A stretch of DNA of 64,000 nucleotides from Synergistetes bacterium ADurb.Bin155 (GCA_002070395.1 MWDE01000011.1:1-64000); one strand, 5' to 3'; shown: positions 8,011 to 16,926, numbered from the stretch's first letter. A program made the numbers and translations. Notes: generated by a model not told the origin, from the sequence alone.

Positions 8011-9450
8011 TCAATAGGCCCTGGCGAACACCGCCAGCCTCGCCCCCGGACGGCCGGTGAAGAAACAGGTGCCCCGTTCCTCCTTGTCCATGGGGAAGCA
8101 GCGCGCCGTGGCTCCCGTCTCCTCCTTGATGGTCTTCTCCTCTTCCCGGCCGCCGGCGAAGAAAGCCTCGACGAAACCACCGCGGCCGCGGAATACCTCT
8201 TTGAACTCCCCAAAGTCGCCGACCCTGACGGTGTTCTTCTCCCGGAAAGCGAGGGCCTTGGCGAAAAGGTCCTGCTGGATCTCCTCGAGCAGCGCGGGCA
8301 CCCTTTCCTCCACCTGGTCCCAGGAAATGTCCAGGCGCTCGCCGGTATCCCTCCGGACCGCCTGGAAAAGGCCCTTCCCGAACTCCTTCTCCCCCAGTTC
8401 CAGGCGCAGGGGGATGCCCTTCTGGAGGTTAGCGAAGAAGCGGTCGCCGGGCCTCAGGTGGAAGTCGGTGTCGACCCTGACGGAGCGCTTGCTGAGGAGG
8501 GTGTCGAGCCTTTCCGCCGCCTCCCGGGCCCGGGGAAGGAGTTTTTCGTCCACGAAGGACTGGTCGGGGCTTATGGGGATGATCACCGCTTTGACGGGCG
8601 CGACCCTGGGTGGCAGCACCAGCCCGTCGTCGTCGGAATGGGTCATCACTATGGCCCCGATGAGCCTCGTGGAGGACCCCCAGCTGGTGGTCCAGGCGTA
8701 GTCCAGTTCGCCCTCCCTGTTCTGGAAGGTGATGTCGAAGGCCCTGGCGAAGTTCTGCCCCAGGAAGTGGCTCGTGCCGGCCTGGAGAGCTTTCCCGTCG
8801 CTCATCATGGCTTCGCAGGAATAGGTGTTGTCAGCGCCGGGGAAGCGTTCGCCTTCAGACTTTTCGCCGGCCAGGATGGGGAGGCCCAGGACGTTCTCCA
8901 TGATGTCCCGGTAGACACCCAGCATCTTCAGGGTCTCCTCCATGGCCTCCTCGCTGGTGGCGTGGGCGGTATGCCCTTCCTGCCACAGGAATTCGGAGGT
9001 CCTGAGGAAGAGCCTGGACCTTTTCTCCCATCTCATCACGTTGCACCACTGGTTGATGAGGATGGGCAGGTCCCTCCAGGACTGGACCCACTTGCTGTAC
9101 ATGTGGCCGATGACCGTTTCGGAGGTGGGGCGGATTATCAGCGGCTCTTCCAGTTCCTCCCCGCCGGCGTGGGTCACTACGGCGCATTCCGGCGCGAAGC
9201 CCTCGACGTGCTCGGCTTCCTTTTCCAGGAAGGACTGAGGGATGAGGAGCGGAAAATAGGCGTTGACATGGCCGGTCTCCTTGAAGGCCTCGTCGAAGTG
9301 CCCCTGGATCGACTCCCACAGGGCATAACCGTTGGGCCTGATGACCATGCAGCCCCTCACGGGCGCGTAATCGGCCAGTTCCGCCGTCTTGATCACGTCA
9401 AGGTACCACTGGGAATAGTCCTCTTTCCTGGGAACGATGTTGCGTGCCAT
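8011..9450 (-). CDS. proS: Proline--tRNA ligase, archaeal/eukaryotic-like (ProS type 3)
   Basis: 479 residues from the ATG at 9450, which has GAGGAGGAAGG upstream; the longer open frame back to 9507 lacks a site. Class II motifs are present: PTSETVIGHMYSKWVQSWR (motif 1 to 2 region), NQWCNVMRWE and RTSEFLWQEGHTAHA. The protein ends in ARAY, matching the short type that has a C-terminal zinc-like domain and a terminal Tyr and lacks the bacterial editing insertion. It charges tRNA-Pro with proline in the cytosol. A good minus-strand promoter is seen at 9508-9536. Confidence 0.96.
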   Translation of the reverse strand: MARNIVPRKEDYSQWYLDVIKTAELADYAPVRGCMVIRPNGYALWESIQGHFDEAFKETGHVNAYFPLLIPQSFLEKEAEHVEGFAPECAVVTHAGGEELEEPLIIRPTSETVIGHMYSKWVQSWRDLPILINQWCNVMRWEKRSRLFLRTSEFLWQEGHTAHATSEEAMEETLKMLGVYRDIMENVLGLPILAGEKSEGERFPGADNTYSCEAMMSDGKALQAGTSHFLGQNFARAFDITFQNREGELDYAWTTSWGSSTRLIGAIVMTHSDDDGLVLPPRVAPVKAVIIPISPDQSFVDEKLLPRAREAAERLDTLLSKRSVRVDTDFHLRPGDRFFANLQKGIPLRLELGEKEFGKGLFQAVRRDTGERLDISWDQVEERVPALLEEIQQDLFAKALAFREKNTVRVGDFGEFKEVFRGRGGFVEAFFAGGREEEKTIKEETGATARCFPMDKEERGTCFFTGRPGARLAVFARAY

Positions 9451-9507
9451 TCGTCCTTCCTCCTCATCCCGTCGCGCCTTGCCGGCGCCCCTCCAGGTAT
9501 ACCGCAC

Positions 9508-9536
9508 ATTTTAGGCACAAAAGGGAGACGGGGCAA
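9508..9536 (-). promoter_or_regulatory. Candidate sigma-70 promoter for proS
   Basis: Read on the minus strand: TTGCCC (9536-9531), 17-base spacer, TAAAAT (9513-9508). The -35 matches 4 of 6 and the -10 5 of 6 consensus positions. The implied start of transcription leaves a leader of about 50 bases before the proS ATG. Confidence 0.55.
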
Positions 9537-9585
9537 GGCGAAGCCCTCCTTCACCCCTCTATGGGCGTTCAGGGAGCCGCGGGAA

Positions 9586-9615
9586 AGGACAAAAGCACCA
9601 GGAGGATATATAATT
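9586..9615 (+). promoter_or_regulatory. Candidate promoter for the symporter-racemase pair
   Basis: A perfect TATAAT at 9610-9615 with a weak -35 (AGGACA, 9586-9591) and an 18-base spacer. The leader to the symporter start would be about 135 bases and contains a short open frame at 9678-9734. The 9451-9758 gap holds this site, the proS promoter and that frame; nothing else was seen. Confidence 0.4.
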
Positions 9616-9677
9616 ACCCTTGTAAAGGAGCGCAATTCCACCCCTTCCCCCTGTCTTCCTGTCCCCCGCCGGAGGTG

Positions 9678-9734
9678 ATGAAAAGGCGCTGGAACCAGGA
9701 AAGAAAAACGAGAGAGAAAGCCGAAAACCCGTGA
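9678..9734 (+). CDS. Possible 18-residue leader peptide
   Basis: ATG at 9678 directly after GGAGGTG opens an 18-codon frame (MKRRWNQERKTREKAENP) ending in TGA 24 bases before the symporter TTG. It is very basic and polar. The spacing between site and ATG is only about 2 bases, so translation is doubtful. If real it could be a leader peptide controlling the symporter. Confidence 0.2.
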   Translation: MKRRWNQERKTREKAENP

Positions 9735-9758
9735 GCAATTGAAAGGAGTGGGATTGAA

Positions 9759-10979
9759 TTGGCTGGAAAGAAGAAGATCCCCCTTGTCTGGAAGATCGCG
9801 ATCGGTTTCGTGGCCGGCATCCTTGCCGGTGTGGCTTTCGGCGAAAAGATCTCAGTCATCGCCCCTGTCGGCACCATCTTCATATCGCTTTTGCAGATGC
9901 TCGTCGTCCCCCTGGTCTTCTCGAGCCTCGTGGTGGGCACGGCTTCGATCGGTGACCCCCTATCCCTGGGCAGGGTGGGCATCAAGACCCTGGTCCTCTA
10001 CCTGGTCACCACGGCCATCGCCATAGCCATCGGGCTCACCCTGGGCAATATCATCAACCCGGGCGCGGGGATGGGCTTGGGGGCCGACCTCTCGGCCTTC
10101 CAGATACCGACCCCGCCCAAGATCGGCCAGGTCATCATAGATCTTTTCCCGAAGAACCCCGTGGCCTCCATGGCGCAGGCCAACATGCTCCAGATAATCG
10201 TCTTCGCCCTCTTCCTGGGGATGGCCGCGATCTTCGCCGGTGAGAAGGGCAAACCCCTCATCAACGTCATGGACTCCCTCGCGGAGACCATGTACAAGTT
10301 GACGGGCATGGTCATGCAGGTGGCACCCTACGGCGTGTTCGCCCTGATCGCCACGACGGTGGCGAAGTACGGGATATCGGTGATGGCACCCTTCGGAAAG
10401 GTCATCTTCGCCGTTTACCTGGGCTGCTTCCTCCACGCGGCCATCGTCTACTCGGGGCTTCTCACCATCTGGGCACATTTTTCGCCCCTGCGCTTCTTCA
10501 AAGGCGTTCAGGAAGCGTCGATCATGGCCTTCGTGACCCGTTCCAGCGGGGCGACGCTCCCCGTCAACATGAGGGTGACCCAGGAGAACCTGGGGGTCTC
10601 CGAGAAGATCGCCTCCTTCGTGCTTCCCCTGGGGGCCACCATCAACATGGACGGCACCGCCCTGTACCAGGGCGTATGCGCCCTCTTCGTGGCCCAGGCC
10701 TTCGGGATCGAACTATCCATAGGGGCCCAGCTGGGGATCCTGCTGACGGCCACCCTGGCCTCCATCGGAACCGCCGGCGTGCCGGGGGCGGGGCTGATCA
10801 TGCTGACCCTGGTCCTCACCCAGGCCGGGCTGCCGGTGGAGGGCGTGGGCCTGCTGGCGGGGATCGACGCCGTGCTGGACATGGCCCGGACGTCGATCAA
10901 CATCACCGGTGACGCCGCGGTGGCGGTCGTGGTGGCGAAAACGGAGGGTGAACTCAGGGATGTCACGAAAACCGCTTAA
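9759..10979 (+). CDS. Dicarboxylate/amino acid:cation symporter (DAACS family)
   Basis: 406 residues, usual size for GltP/DctA-type carriers. TTG start at 9759 with AAAGGAG about 10 bases upstream. Family motifs are present: TRSSGATLPVN in the hairpin-1 serine-rich region, NMDGTALY, AGVPGAGLIMLTLVL in hairpin 2, and DMARTSINITGD near the C-terminus, which carries the Asp/Asn residues that bind substrate and cations. It imports glutamate, aspartate or C4-dicarboxylates with Na+ or H+. The next gene, a racemase, starts inside its last 20 bases, suggesting coupled uptake and racemisation of acidic amino acids. Confidence 0.95.
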   Translation: MAGKKKIPLVWKIAIGFVAGILAGVAFGEKISVIAPVGTIFISLLQMLVVPLVFSSLVVGTASIGDPLSLGRVGIKTLVLYLVTTAIAIAIGLTLGNIINPGAGMGLGADLSAFQIPTPPKIGQVIIDLFPKNPVASMAQANMLQIIVFALFLGMAAIFAGEKGKPLINVMDSLAETMYKLTGMVMQVAPYGVFALIATTVAKYGISVMAPFGKVIFAVYLGCFLHAAIVYSGLLTIWAHFSPLRFFKGVQEASIMAFVTRSSGATLPVNMRVTQENLGVSEKIASFVLPLGATINMDGTALYQGVCALFVAQAFGIELSIGAQLGILLTATLASIGTAGVPGAGLIMLTLVLTQAGLPVEGVGLLAGIDAVLDMARTSINITGDAAVAVVVAKTEGELRDVTKTA

Positions 10980-11664
10980 GGTCCTGGGCGTCCTCGGAGG
11001 CATGGGCCCCGCTGCGACGGCGGAGTTCCTGCGCCTGCTCGCCGAATTGGCCGGGGCGGAAAGGGACCAGGACCACCCCAAGGTCCTCCTCTTTTCGAAC
11101 CCCCAGGTTCCGGACAGGACCGAGGCAATTTTGTGGGGCGGGGAAGACCCCGCCCCACCTATCCTCGACGGCCTAAGGAGGATCGAATCCTGGGGCGCCG
11201 ACCTGCTGGCGGTCCCCTGCAACACGGCCCATGTGTTCATCGACCGGTTCCGCGAAAAACTGAAGGTCCCCCTGGTCCACATCGTCGAGGAGACCCTGGA
11301 GCGGGCCCGCCGGAGGAGCCCTGAAGGGGCCTGGCTCACCGCTACGATGGGGACCGTCGCTTCGGGGATCTACAGCCGCGAGGCCCAGAAGTATGGTTAC
11401 GAACTGCTCCTCCCCGGCCCGGACATCCTGGAGGAGCTGCAGGAGGCAGTGACCCTGGTCAAGGCCAACCAGTTGGCCCGTTCGGGGGCGGCCATGGCGG
11501 AAGCGGTCGGCCGCCTCAAGTTGCAAAGGGACCTCCCCGTGATCGGGGCCTGCACCGAGCTGCCCCTCGCTTACGAGGCCTCGGGGCTCGACCCCTGCGG
11601 GATGATCTCCAGCCTCGGATCCCTCGCCGAAGCCTGCCTGGAAAGGATCTACTCCCCGTCCTGA
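10960..11664 (+). CDS. Aspartate/glutamate racemase family protein
   Basis: 234 residues from the ATG at 10960, preceded by GGAGGGTG. It begins with the family fingerprint VLGGMGPAATAEF. Both catalytic cysteines are present, in PCNTAH (about residue 80) and GACTELPL (about residue 190). The family interconverts L- and D-aspartate or glutamate without a cofactor. It overlaps the symporter gene by 20 bases and its 3' end overlaps the convergent ClC gene by 16 bases. The D-amino acid could feed peptidoglycan, or D-aspartate from the diet could be used as fuel. Confidence 0.93.
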   Translation: MSRKPLKVLGVLGGMGPAATAEFLRLLAELAGAERDQDHPKVLLFSNPQVPDRTEAILWGGEDPAPPILDGLRRIESWGADLLAVPCNTAHVFIDRFREKLKVPLVHIVEETLERARRRSPEGAWLTATMGTVASGIYSREAQKYGYELLLPGPDILEELQEAVTLVKANQLARSGAAMAEAVGRLKLQRDLPVIGACTELPLAYEASGLDPCGMISSLGSLAEACLERIYSPS

Positions 11665-13073
11665 CCGGGAGGGTCCTTCGGGGCAGACCGCTTCTTCCCG
11701 CCCCTGGAGAGGCGGGTCAAGCTTTCCCAGTTCCCCCTGAGCCAGGAGACGACGGTGGGGATGATGGTCTCCGAAAGGTTGATCTTGTGGCTGTGCTTGT
11801 CGACGGCCACCTTCTCCCCAGAAAATTGGAAAACCCGGGATTTGGGCCGGGCCAGGATCTGGCTTGGGTAGATGCTCCTGTGACCGCTGATGGCGAAGGA
11901 GATGATGCATGCCACCGCCGCGAAGGAGGCTATCCCTCCGCCGAAAAGTTCCGTGGCCATGATCGTGGCGGCGATGGGGGTGTTGGCCGCGCCGGCCAGG
12001 ACCGCCACGAAGCCTATGGAGCTGAACAGGGAGAGGTCGAGGTGAAAGAGGGAGGCGAAAAAGGAGCCGGCGCCGGCGCCGACGAAAAAGGTCGGCGTCA
12101 GGATGCCGCCCGTCCCCCCGGCGGCGAGGGTGACGCCCGTGAAGAAGGATTTGACCAGGAAGGCTCCCCCCTGGACCGGCTCCCCTGAAACGGCGGCCTC
12201 GATGAATTCCGTCCCCAGGCCGAAGTAACGGGTACCTAACAGCAGCGAGAGCAGCAGCAGCGCCACGCCGCTCCCGAAGGCCTTGACTTCGGGCCTCGCC
12301 GTAATTCCCTTGAGATACCTCTCCGTGACCGATACGATCTCGATGTGGATCAGGGCCACGAGGCCGAAGAAAAGCCCCGACAGGGCCACCCAGGCGAGGC
12401 TCGAGCTCGCCAGGGCCGGGAAGGCCGCCAGGCTCTGGTCGGCGTAGTGGACCCCCAGGTGGGCGGCCGTCTGGAAGGCCACGATACCGCTGATGAAGGC
12501 GGGGAGCATCACGTCGTAATAGACCTGGCCTATGTAGAGGACCTCGAGCCCGAAGATGGCCCCCGATACGGGTGTCCCGAAGATGGCCGAAAACCCCGCC
12601 GAGATGCCGCAGACCACCAGTTTTTTCCGGTCCGCGTCGTTAAGCCTCAGCAGGCCGGCCATCGCAGAGGTCAGGCCCGCGCCTATCTGGGCGCAGGGCC
12701 CTTCCTTGCCCGCCGACCCACCCGAAGCGATGGTGATTATCGTTGCGGCCAGTTTCACGGGGACCGTGGGCAATGAAATGCGCCCCGACCGTTGGTGGAC
12801 GGCCTCGATCACCTTCTCGGTCCCGTGGCCGGCCGCCTCCGGCGCCAGCGTCCTGACGGTGAAGACGCTGGCCACGAGGCCGAAGGGCAGGAGCAGCACC
12901 CTGAAACGGCCCAGGAGGCCGGCCGCCCCGATCCCTTTCCCAAGGAGAAGGAGGAAAACGGCCGCGGCCGCCCCCACCACAACTCCCGCGGCGACGGAAA
13001 GCACCGCCCACTTCACGAAGGCGTACCCGAGGACCAATTCCTCCCTGGCGACATCGCTGAACCAGCGCCTCAT
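11649..13073 (-). CDS. ClC-family chloride channel or H+/Cl- antiporter
   Basis: 474 residues with about ten or more hydrophobic segments. The ClC selectivity sequences are visible: GSGGSAGKEGPCAQIG (GxEGP, with the gating Glu), GISAGFSAIFGTPVSGAIFGLEV, and a third region in GAGAGSFFASLF. The C-terminal 70 residues are polar and contain no CBS domain. It acts in the inner membrane; whether it is a channel or an antiporter cannot be decided from the sequence. It is convergent with the racemase gene. Confidence 0.93.
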   Translation of the reverse strand: MRRWFSDVAREELVLGYAFVKWAVLSVAAGVVVGAAAAVFLLLLGKGIGAAGLLGRFRVLLLPFGLVASVFTVRTLAPEAAGHGTEKVIEAVHQRSGRISLPTVPVKLAATIITIASGGSAGKEGPCAQIGAGLTSAMAGLLRLNDADRKKLVVCGISAGFSAIFGTPVSGAIFGLEVLYIGQVYYDVMLPAFISGIVAFQTAAHLGVHYADQSLAAFPALASSSLAWVALSGLFFGLVALIHIEIVSVTERYLKGITARPEVKAFGSGVALLLLSLLLGTRYFGLGTEFIEAAVSGEPVQGGAFLVKSFFTGVTLAAGGTGGILTPTFFVGAGAGSFFASLFHLDLSLFSSIGFVAVLAGAANTPIAATIMATELFGGGIASFAAVACIISFAISGHRSIYPSQILARPKSRVFQFSGEKVAVDKHSHKINLSETIIPTVVSWLRGNWESLTRLSRGGKKRSAPKDPPGQDGE

Positions 13074-13195
13074 GACCTCTCGGCGCCCATCCCCTCTCTC
13101 ATGACCCGATCAACCTCTCTTTCTCACAGGATTCACAGACACGCGGCACCGGGGCGGGCGCCGCGTTTTGGATGACCCCCGGCGATGGTGGGGGT

Positions 13196-13666
13196 TCAGT
13201 CTTTTCTCCGGATCCGGGCGGAGTCGTCGCGGCCGACGCGGCGGAGGACGAGGCTCCATGCGGCGAGGTCGTCAACGCTCCTGGGGGGGACAAGAAGGCC
13301 CCTGGGGATGAGCCGCTGCAATCCCCTGGGGGGGTGGATCTGCCAGTAGATCGCCCTCCCCCTTTCCGATGAATATTCTTCGGGGACCTGTTCAACCCGG
13401 AGCCCCGCGGAGACCAACCTCTTGACGCAGGCGGCGCTCCCAGTGCCGGAACCGACGATGACGAAGCCGGGGAAGGTGCGGCTGTCTTCGGCATCGGACC
13501 TTTCGATGGCACTTTCGTCCAGGTAGGTGAAGTCCCCCTCCAGGACCGCCGCAGCCCAGGCCTCGAGCTCACCCAGGGCGGAAACGCCCGATAGGAGGAG
13601 GTCGCCCGAATCGGTGGTGACGGCCCATCCGAACTTGTCGGTCCCGGGGTCGACGGCAATGAGCAT
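13196..13666 (-). CDS. RuvC/YqgF-like RNase H-fold protein, function unknown
   Basis: 156 residues. The start, LIAVDPGTDKFGWAV, is the first strand of a RuvC/YqgF-type RNase H fold with Asp6. Further acidic residues fall where the fold needs them: E96/E97 in VPEEYSSERG and D132/D133 in SVDDLAAWSLVLR. These would allow metal-dependent nuclease activity. It is not an obvious RuvC or YqgF orthologue: about 60 residues between strands differ. ATG at 13666 lies one base after the acyltransferase stop, so the two are translationally coupled, although their roles look unrelated. Confidence 0.6.
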   Translation of the reverse strand: MLIAVDPGTDKFGWAVTTDSGDLLLSGVSALGELEAWAAAVLEGDFTYLDESAIERSDAEDSRTFPGFVIVGSGTGSAACVKRLVSAGLRVEQVPEEYSSERGRAIYWQIHPPRGLQRLIPRGLLVPPRSVDDLAAWSLVLRRVGRDDSARIRRKD

Positions 13667-13667
13667 C

Positions 13668-14552
13668 TCAAGGGCCCTCCGTCGTCGAAGCCCACCGCGG
13701 GTAGAGCCACATCCACTGCCCGGGGTGGCGTGCTATCCATTTGCCCAGGGTATCGTTGCACAGTTCCAGGGAGGCCTCCACCTTCTCGCCGAAGGGGGCC
13801 CCCCCGGCCTCGCCCAGGGCTGGCTCGATGTAAAGGTCGTGGCGCACGCCATCGGGCCGGCGGACGATGAAAAGGGGGACCACGGCGGACCCTATCCTGT
13901 CGGCCATCTTGACCGGTCCGAAGGGGGTGCTCGCCGGCACGCCCATGAAAGGGACCACGATGCCATCGTCGCCGAAGTCCTGGTCGAGGAGCACACCCAG
14001 GATCTCGCCTTTCTTCAGGCAGCGGACGGCGCTCTTGAGGTCGAACCCCCGGCTCATGGTCTTCACACCGCAGGATGAGCGCAGGGATACGACCAGGTCC
14101 GTTATACGGGGGTCCCGCTGCTCGGCGCCGATGGCGTTCATGGGGTAACCCTTCAAGGCGAGGGCAGCGGCGGCGAACTCCCAGTTCCCGAAGTGGGCCG
14201 TCAGGGCTACGACCCCCTTCCCTTTCGCCAGGGCTTCCTTGAGGTTCTCCTCGCCGTGGATATCGATATAGTCCATGAGCCCCGGGCAGAGTGAGGGGAG
14301 CCGGAGCGCTTCGGCCAACCCTCTCCCCAAGTTGCGGTAGGACTCTTTCACGATGGCCCTGGCCGTGGTCACACCGACCTGGAGGACCCTGACGCACCTG
14401 GCCTCGGCACGATCGACCCTGGCCCGGCTGAAGAACCACACCAGCACCCCCACCCACTCACCGAGCCTCACCGCGAGGCCGTGGGGCGCCCTGTTAACGA
14501 TCCACCCGAAGCCCTGGAGCAGGCGCCAGGTGACATCCTGGGACAGTTTCAA
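13668..14552 (-). CDS. LpxL/HtrB-like lysophospholipid or lipid A acyltransferase
   Basis: 294 residues. The acyltransferase signature is ALTAHFGNWEFA (HxxxxE, about residues 136-143), with the downstream LRSSCGVKTM and MGVPASTPFG segments typical of the LpxL/HtrB family. An N-terminal hydrophobic stretch would anchor it to the inner membrane. The family transfers a fatty acyl chain to a lipid A precursor, which fits a diderm envelope. It is the first gene of a two-gene unit with the RNase H-fold gene and is divergent from the universal stress protein gene. Confidence 0.88.
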   Translation of the reverse strand: MKLSQDVTWRLLQGFGWIVNRAPHGLAVRLGEWVGVLVWFFSRARVDRAEARCVRVLQVGVTTARAIVKESYRNLGRGLAEALRLPSLCPGLMDYIDIHGEENLKEALAKGKGVVALTAHFGNWEFAAAALALKGYPMNAIGAEQRDPRITDLVVSLRSSCGVKTMSRGFDLKSAVRCLKKGEILGVLLDQDFGDDGIVVPFMGVPASTPFGPVKMADRIGSAVVPLFIVRRPDGVRHDLYIEPALGEAGGAPFGEKVEASLELCNDTLGKWIARHPGQWMWLYPRWASTTEGP

Positions 14553-14591
14553 AGGCGGACCTCCTCACAAGAGGATGAACGATCGGCATCC

Positions 14592-14619
14592 TTGACGGTA
14601 TACCATCATCTGTTAAACT
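14592..14619 (+). promoter_or_regulatory. Candidate promoter for the universal stress protein gene
   Basis: TTGACG (14592-14597) and TAAACT (14614-14619) are separated by 16 bases in the gap between two divergent genes. The leader to the ATG at 14658 would be about 32 bases. The -10 is only a fair match. Confidence 0.35.
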
Positions 14620-14657
14620 CATTTTAGTCTAGCACAAAATTAAAGGGGGCATCGGCC

Positions 14658-15455
14658 ATGTTCAGAAAGATCCTCTTCCCGATCGATCTTTCGGACCTGT
14701 CGCGAAAGGGGCTGGCCTGGATGGCCCGGAACGTGGCCGACCCGTCCTCGGAAATGGTCCTGGTCCACGTCCTCGAGCCCATAGTCGGCATGGACACGGG
14801 CCCGATGGTCCACAAGGCGGAAAGGTCAATAGGCGTCATCGAGGCGGAACTCACTTCCATCGGCATCAGGAACAAGTCCTTCGTCGTGGTCGGAGACCCC
14901 TACGAGATACTGCCGGAGATAGCCCATTCCGAGGGGTGCTCCCTGTGCGCGCTTTTCGCCGACCGGGAGGACGTGGTGGTGCCCTCCCTGCGGCTCATGG
15001 CCATGCCCCACCTCGTCTTCAAGGCCTCGGGCGGCGTCATGCCCCCACCCGACCCTTTCCGCAGGATAACGGTCGCGGCGGACCTCTCGCCCACCAGGAC
15101 CGACGTCGTCTTCAGGGAACTGAAAAAGCTCCTGGCCGGCAGGGTCGTCCCAATGACCATCCTGCACTCCCTGTTCATGGAGGACACCCTCACCTCGACC
15201 GAGATGTTCCAGGCCGCCGCCGCGGCGCTGGAGGAGGTGCGGGCGTCGGTGGAAAAGTGGAACCCCGGGACGGGGGCCGAGGTGCTGGGCGGTCACCCCG
15301 AGGTGGAGATCCTCCGCAGGGTCGAGAAGATCAAGCCCGGTATGCTCGTGGTGGGGCTTTCGGTCCACGGGCACTTCTGGGAACTCATCGTCGGAAGCAC
15401 CGGCGAAGCCATCATAGAGCGGTCGCCCTGCCCCGTCCTGGTTATCCCCTCCTGA
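14658..15455 (+). CDS. Universal stress protein, tandem UspA domains
   Basis: 265 residues made of two Usp domains (about 1-130 and 135-265). The second keeps the ATP-binding pattern: VGLSVHG followed by IVGSTGEAIIERSPCPVLVIP. The first lacks a clear GSTGE equivalent (PSLRLMAMPHLVFKASGG) and may not bind nucleotide. ATG at 14658 follows AAAGGGGG. Members respond to starvation and stress; the exact role is not predictable. It is convergent with the cysteine desulfidase gene, with 10 bases between stops. Confidence 0.9.
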   Translation: MFRKILFPIDLSDLSRKGLAWMARNVADPSSEMVLVHVLEPIVGMDTGPMVHKAERSIGVIEAELTSIGIRNKSFVVVGDPYEILPEIAHSEGCSLCALFADREDVVVPSLRLMAMPHLVFKASGGVMPPPDPFRRITVAADLSPTRTDVVFRELKKLLAGRVVPMTILHSLFMEDTLTSTEMFQAAAAALEEVRASVEKWNPGTGAEVLGGHPEVEILRRVEKIKPGMLVVGLSVHGHFWELIVGSTGEAIIERSPCPVLVIPS

Positions 15456-15465
15456 AGCCCTCCCT

Positions 15466-16758
15466 TCAGGGGCGCTCCCTGGAGACGGCCTCCATCTCCT
15501 GCAGTATGCGGAGGATGGCCGAGTCGGCGGCCATGAGCCCTTCCTTGCTGAAATCGCCCACGTTCTTCGCCGTCACGGCGAAGTCGGAGGATATCATCCC
15601 CTGGTCCCCCGGGTCTTCGAAACCCTGGAGGACGAGCAGCGCTGCGGTGCACGCCTCGGCCGCGGCGGTGCCCACCTTGATGGCGCAGGATCCCTTGGCG
15701 CCGTCGCACACCATCCCCTGGAGGGAGGATAAAAGCAAAGCGACCGATATCTCGGCCTGCCGCGGGGTACCCCCGCCAAGCCGGACCAGCGCTGCCGCCG
15801 CCCCAGCCCCGGCGGCGATGGCGCAGCCGCACACGGGGGTCAAGCGCCCGGTGTGGGCCTTGATGAAACCCGTCACGAGGTGGCTCAAAGCGAGGGCCTC
15901 CGCCAACTCCCTGTCGGACTTCCCCCAGGCGCGGGCCACCACCGAGGGGGGGACGATGGCGGTGATGCCGTGGTTGCCGCTCCCGGCGCTGCTCATGACG
16001 GGCCAGGGGCCGCCGGCCATCCTTACGTCGGCCGCCGCGGCGGACCAGGCTTTCACGATGTGGACCAGGTTGTCCATCCCCTCCAGGGCCAAAAGGCTGA
16101 AACCTATGCCCAGGCCCCAGGGCCTGGAGAGGCCCTGTTCCGCTACATCCATGTTCATCCTGGAACCTTCGAGGAGGAACCGGACATCCTCGTCTTCCAG
16201 GCGCCCGGCGAGTTCCCAGAGGCCCTCCATGTCCTCGCCGAGCAGTTCCTCGATATAAGGAAGCCGCCCGCCGCCGTCGGAGTCGGCCTCGAGGAGCCTT
16301 TTTACGACCCGCCCGTTCTTCCTCACCTGGACCACCCTGTCGTGCCTGCCCGAAATGATCACGGTGACGGTCCCGCTCTCATCGACCAGCTCGACCTCGA
16401 CGTAGACAGAGGGGACGTCGGTGACCACCGTTTGGGTCACCACCCCGGAATCGACCAGTTTCTTCGCGGCTTTCACGTCCTCGGCGGTTACACCATCAAG
16501 GGCCATCAGGCCCTTCTCCGGGTCGCCCTTCAGGACGCCGAGGGCCGCGGCGAGCAAGTTCCCCGTGCCGCCCCCCGTGCCGGGTATGCCGGCATGGAGG
16601 CCGTTCTTGAAGATGTTGGGGGAAAGCCGGAGCGTGATGGACCGTACCGGGCCCCCGCCATGCTTGGCCGCCCAGGAAGCGGCCAGGGCGACGGCGCCCG
16701 GCTCGGTACAGCCCAGGGCCGGTTTCACCTCGTTTGACAGGAACGTCCTTATATCCAA
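15466..16758 (-). CDS. L-cysteine desulfidase / serine dehydratase-alpha-like (CyuA, UPF0597)
   Basis: 430 residues, the full length of the family. Conserved cysteine-bearing blocks are ALGCTEPGAVALAAS at the N-terminus, SAGSGNHGITAIVPP, PVCGCAIAAGAGAAA and CDGAKGSCAIKVG; these hold the Fe-S cluster in this family. The enzyme converts L-cysteine to pyruvate, ammonia and sulfide. The start is TTG at 16758, with GGGGAGGT about 7 bases upstream. It stands alone, between the decarboxylase operon terminator and the stress protein gene. A role in amino-acid fermentation is inferred. Confidence 0.9.
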   Translation of the reverse strand: MDIRTFLSNEVKPALGCTEPGAVALAASWAAKHGGGPVRSITLRLSPNIFKNGLHAGIPGTGGGTGNLLAAALGVLKGDPEKGLMALDGVTAEDVKAAKKLVDSGVVTQTVVTDVPSVYVEVELVDESGTVTVIISGRHDRVVQVRKNGRVVKRLLEADSDGGGRLPYIEELLGEDMEGLWELAGRLEDEDVRFLLEGSRMNMDVAEQGLSRPWGLGIGFSLLALEGMDNLVHIVKAWSAAAADVRMAGGPWPVMSSAGSGNHGITAIVPPSVVARAWGKSDRELAEALALSHLVTGFIKAHTGRLTPVCGCAIAAGAGAAAALVRLGGGTPRQAEISVALLLSSLQGMVCDGAKGSCAIKVGTAAAEACTAALLVLQGFEDPGDQGMISSDFAVTAKNVGDFSKEGLMAADSAILRILQEMEAVSRERP

Positions 16759-16859
16759 TAGAGAGACCTCCCCTTAGGAATTTGTAGTCGACATCACATT
16801 TTTACATCAAAGGCCCCCGGGCAACAAGGCCGGCGGGTCACATCGACGGGGCGAAAGAA

Positions 16860-16885
16860 GCGCGGGACCCCGAAGGGCCCCGCGC
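16860..16885 (-). terminator. Terminator after the methylmalonyl-CoA decarboxylase operon
   Basis: GCGCGGG pairs with CCCGCGC, and after one mismatch CCC pairs with GGG around a CGAA loop. On the minus strand the stem is followed by TTCTTT. It lies about 40 bases downstream of the beta-subunit stop. Confidence 0.6.
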
Positions 16886-16926
16886 TGGAGGGGTTGTTTT
16901 TCAAAGGACCGGTGAAAACGGTCTCC

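Noticed and set aside
13099..14457. 452-codon minus frame over the acyltransferase and RNase H-fold genes
   Set aside because: Composition is Arg/Pro/Gly-rich and overlaps two better supported genes in another frame.
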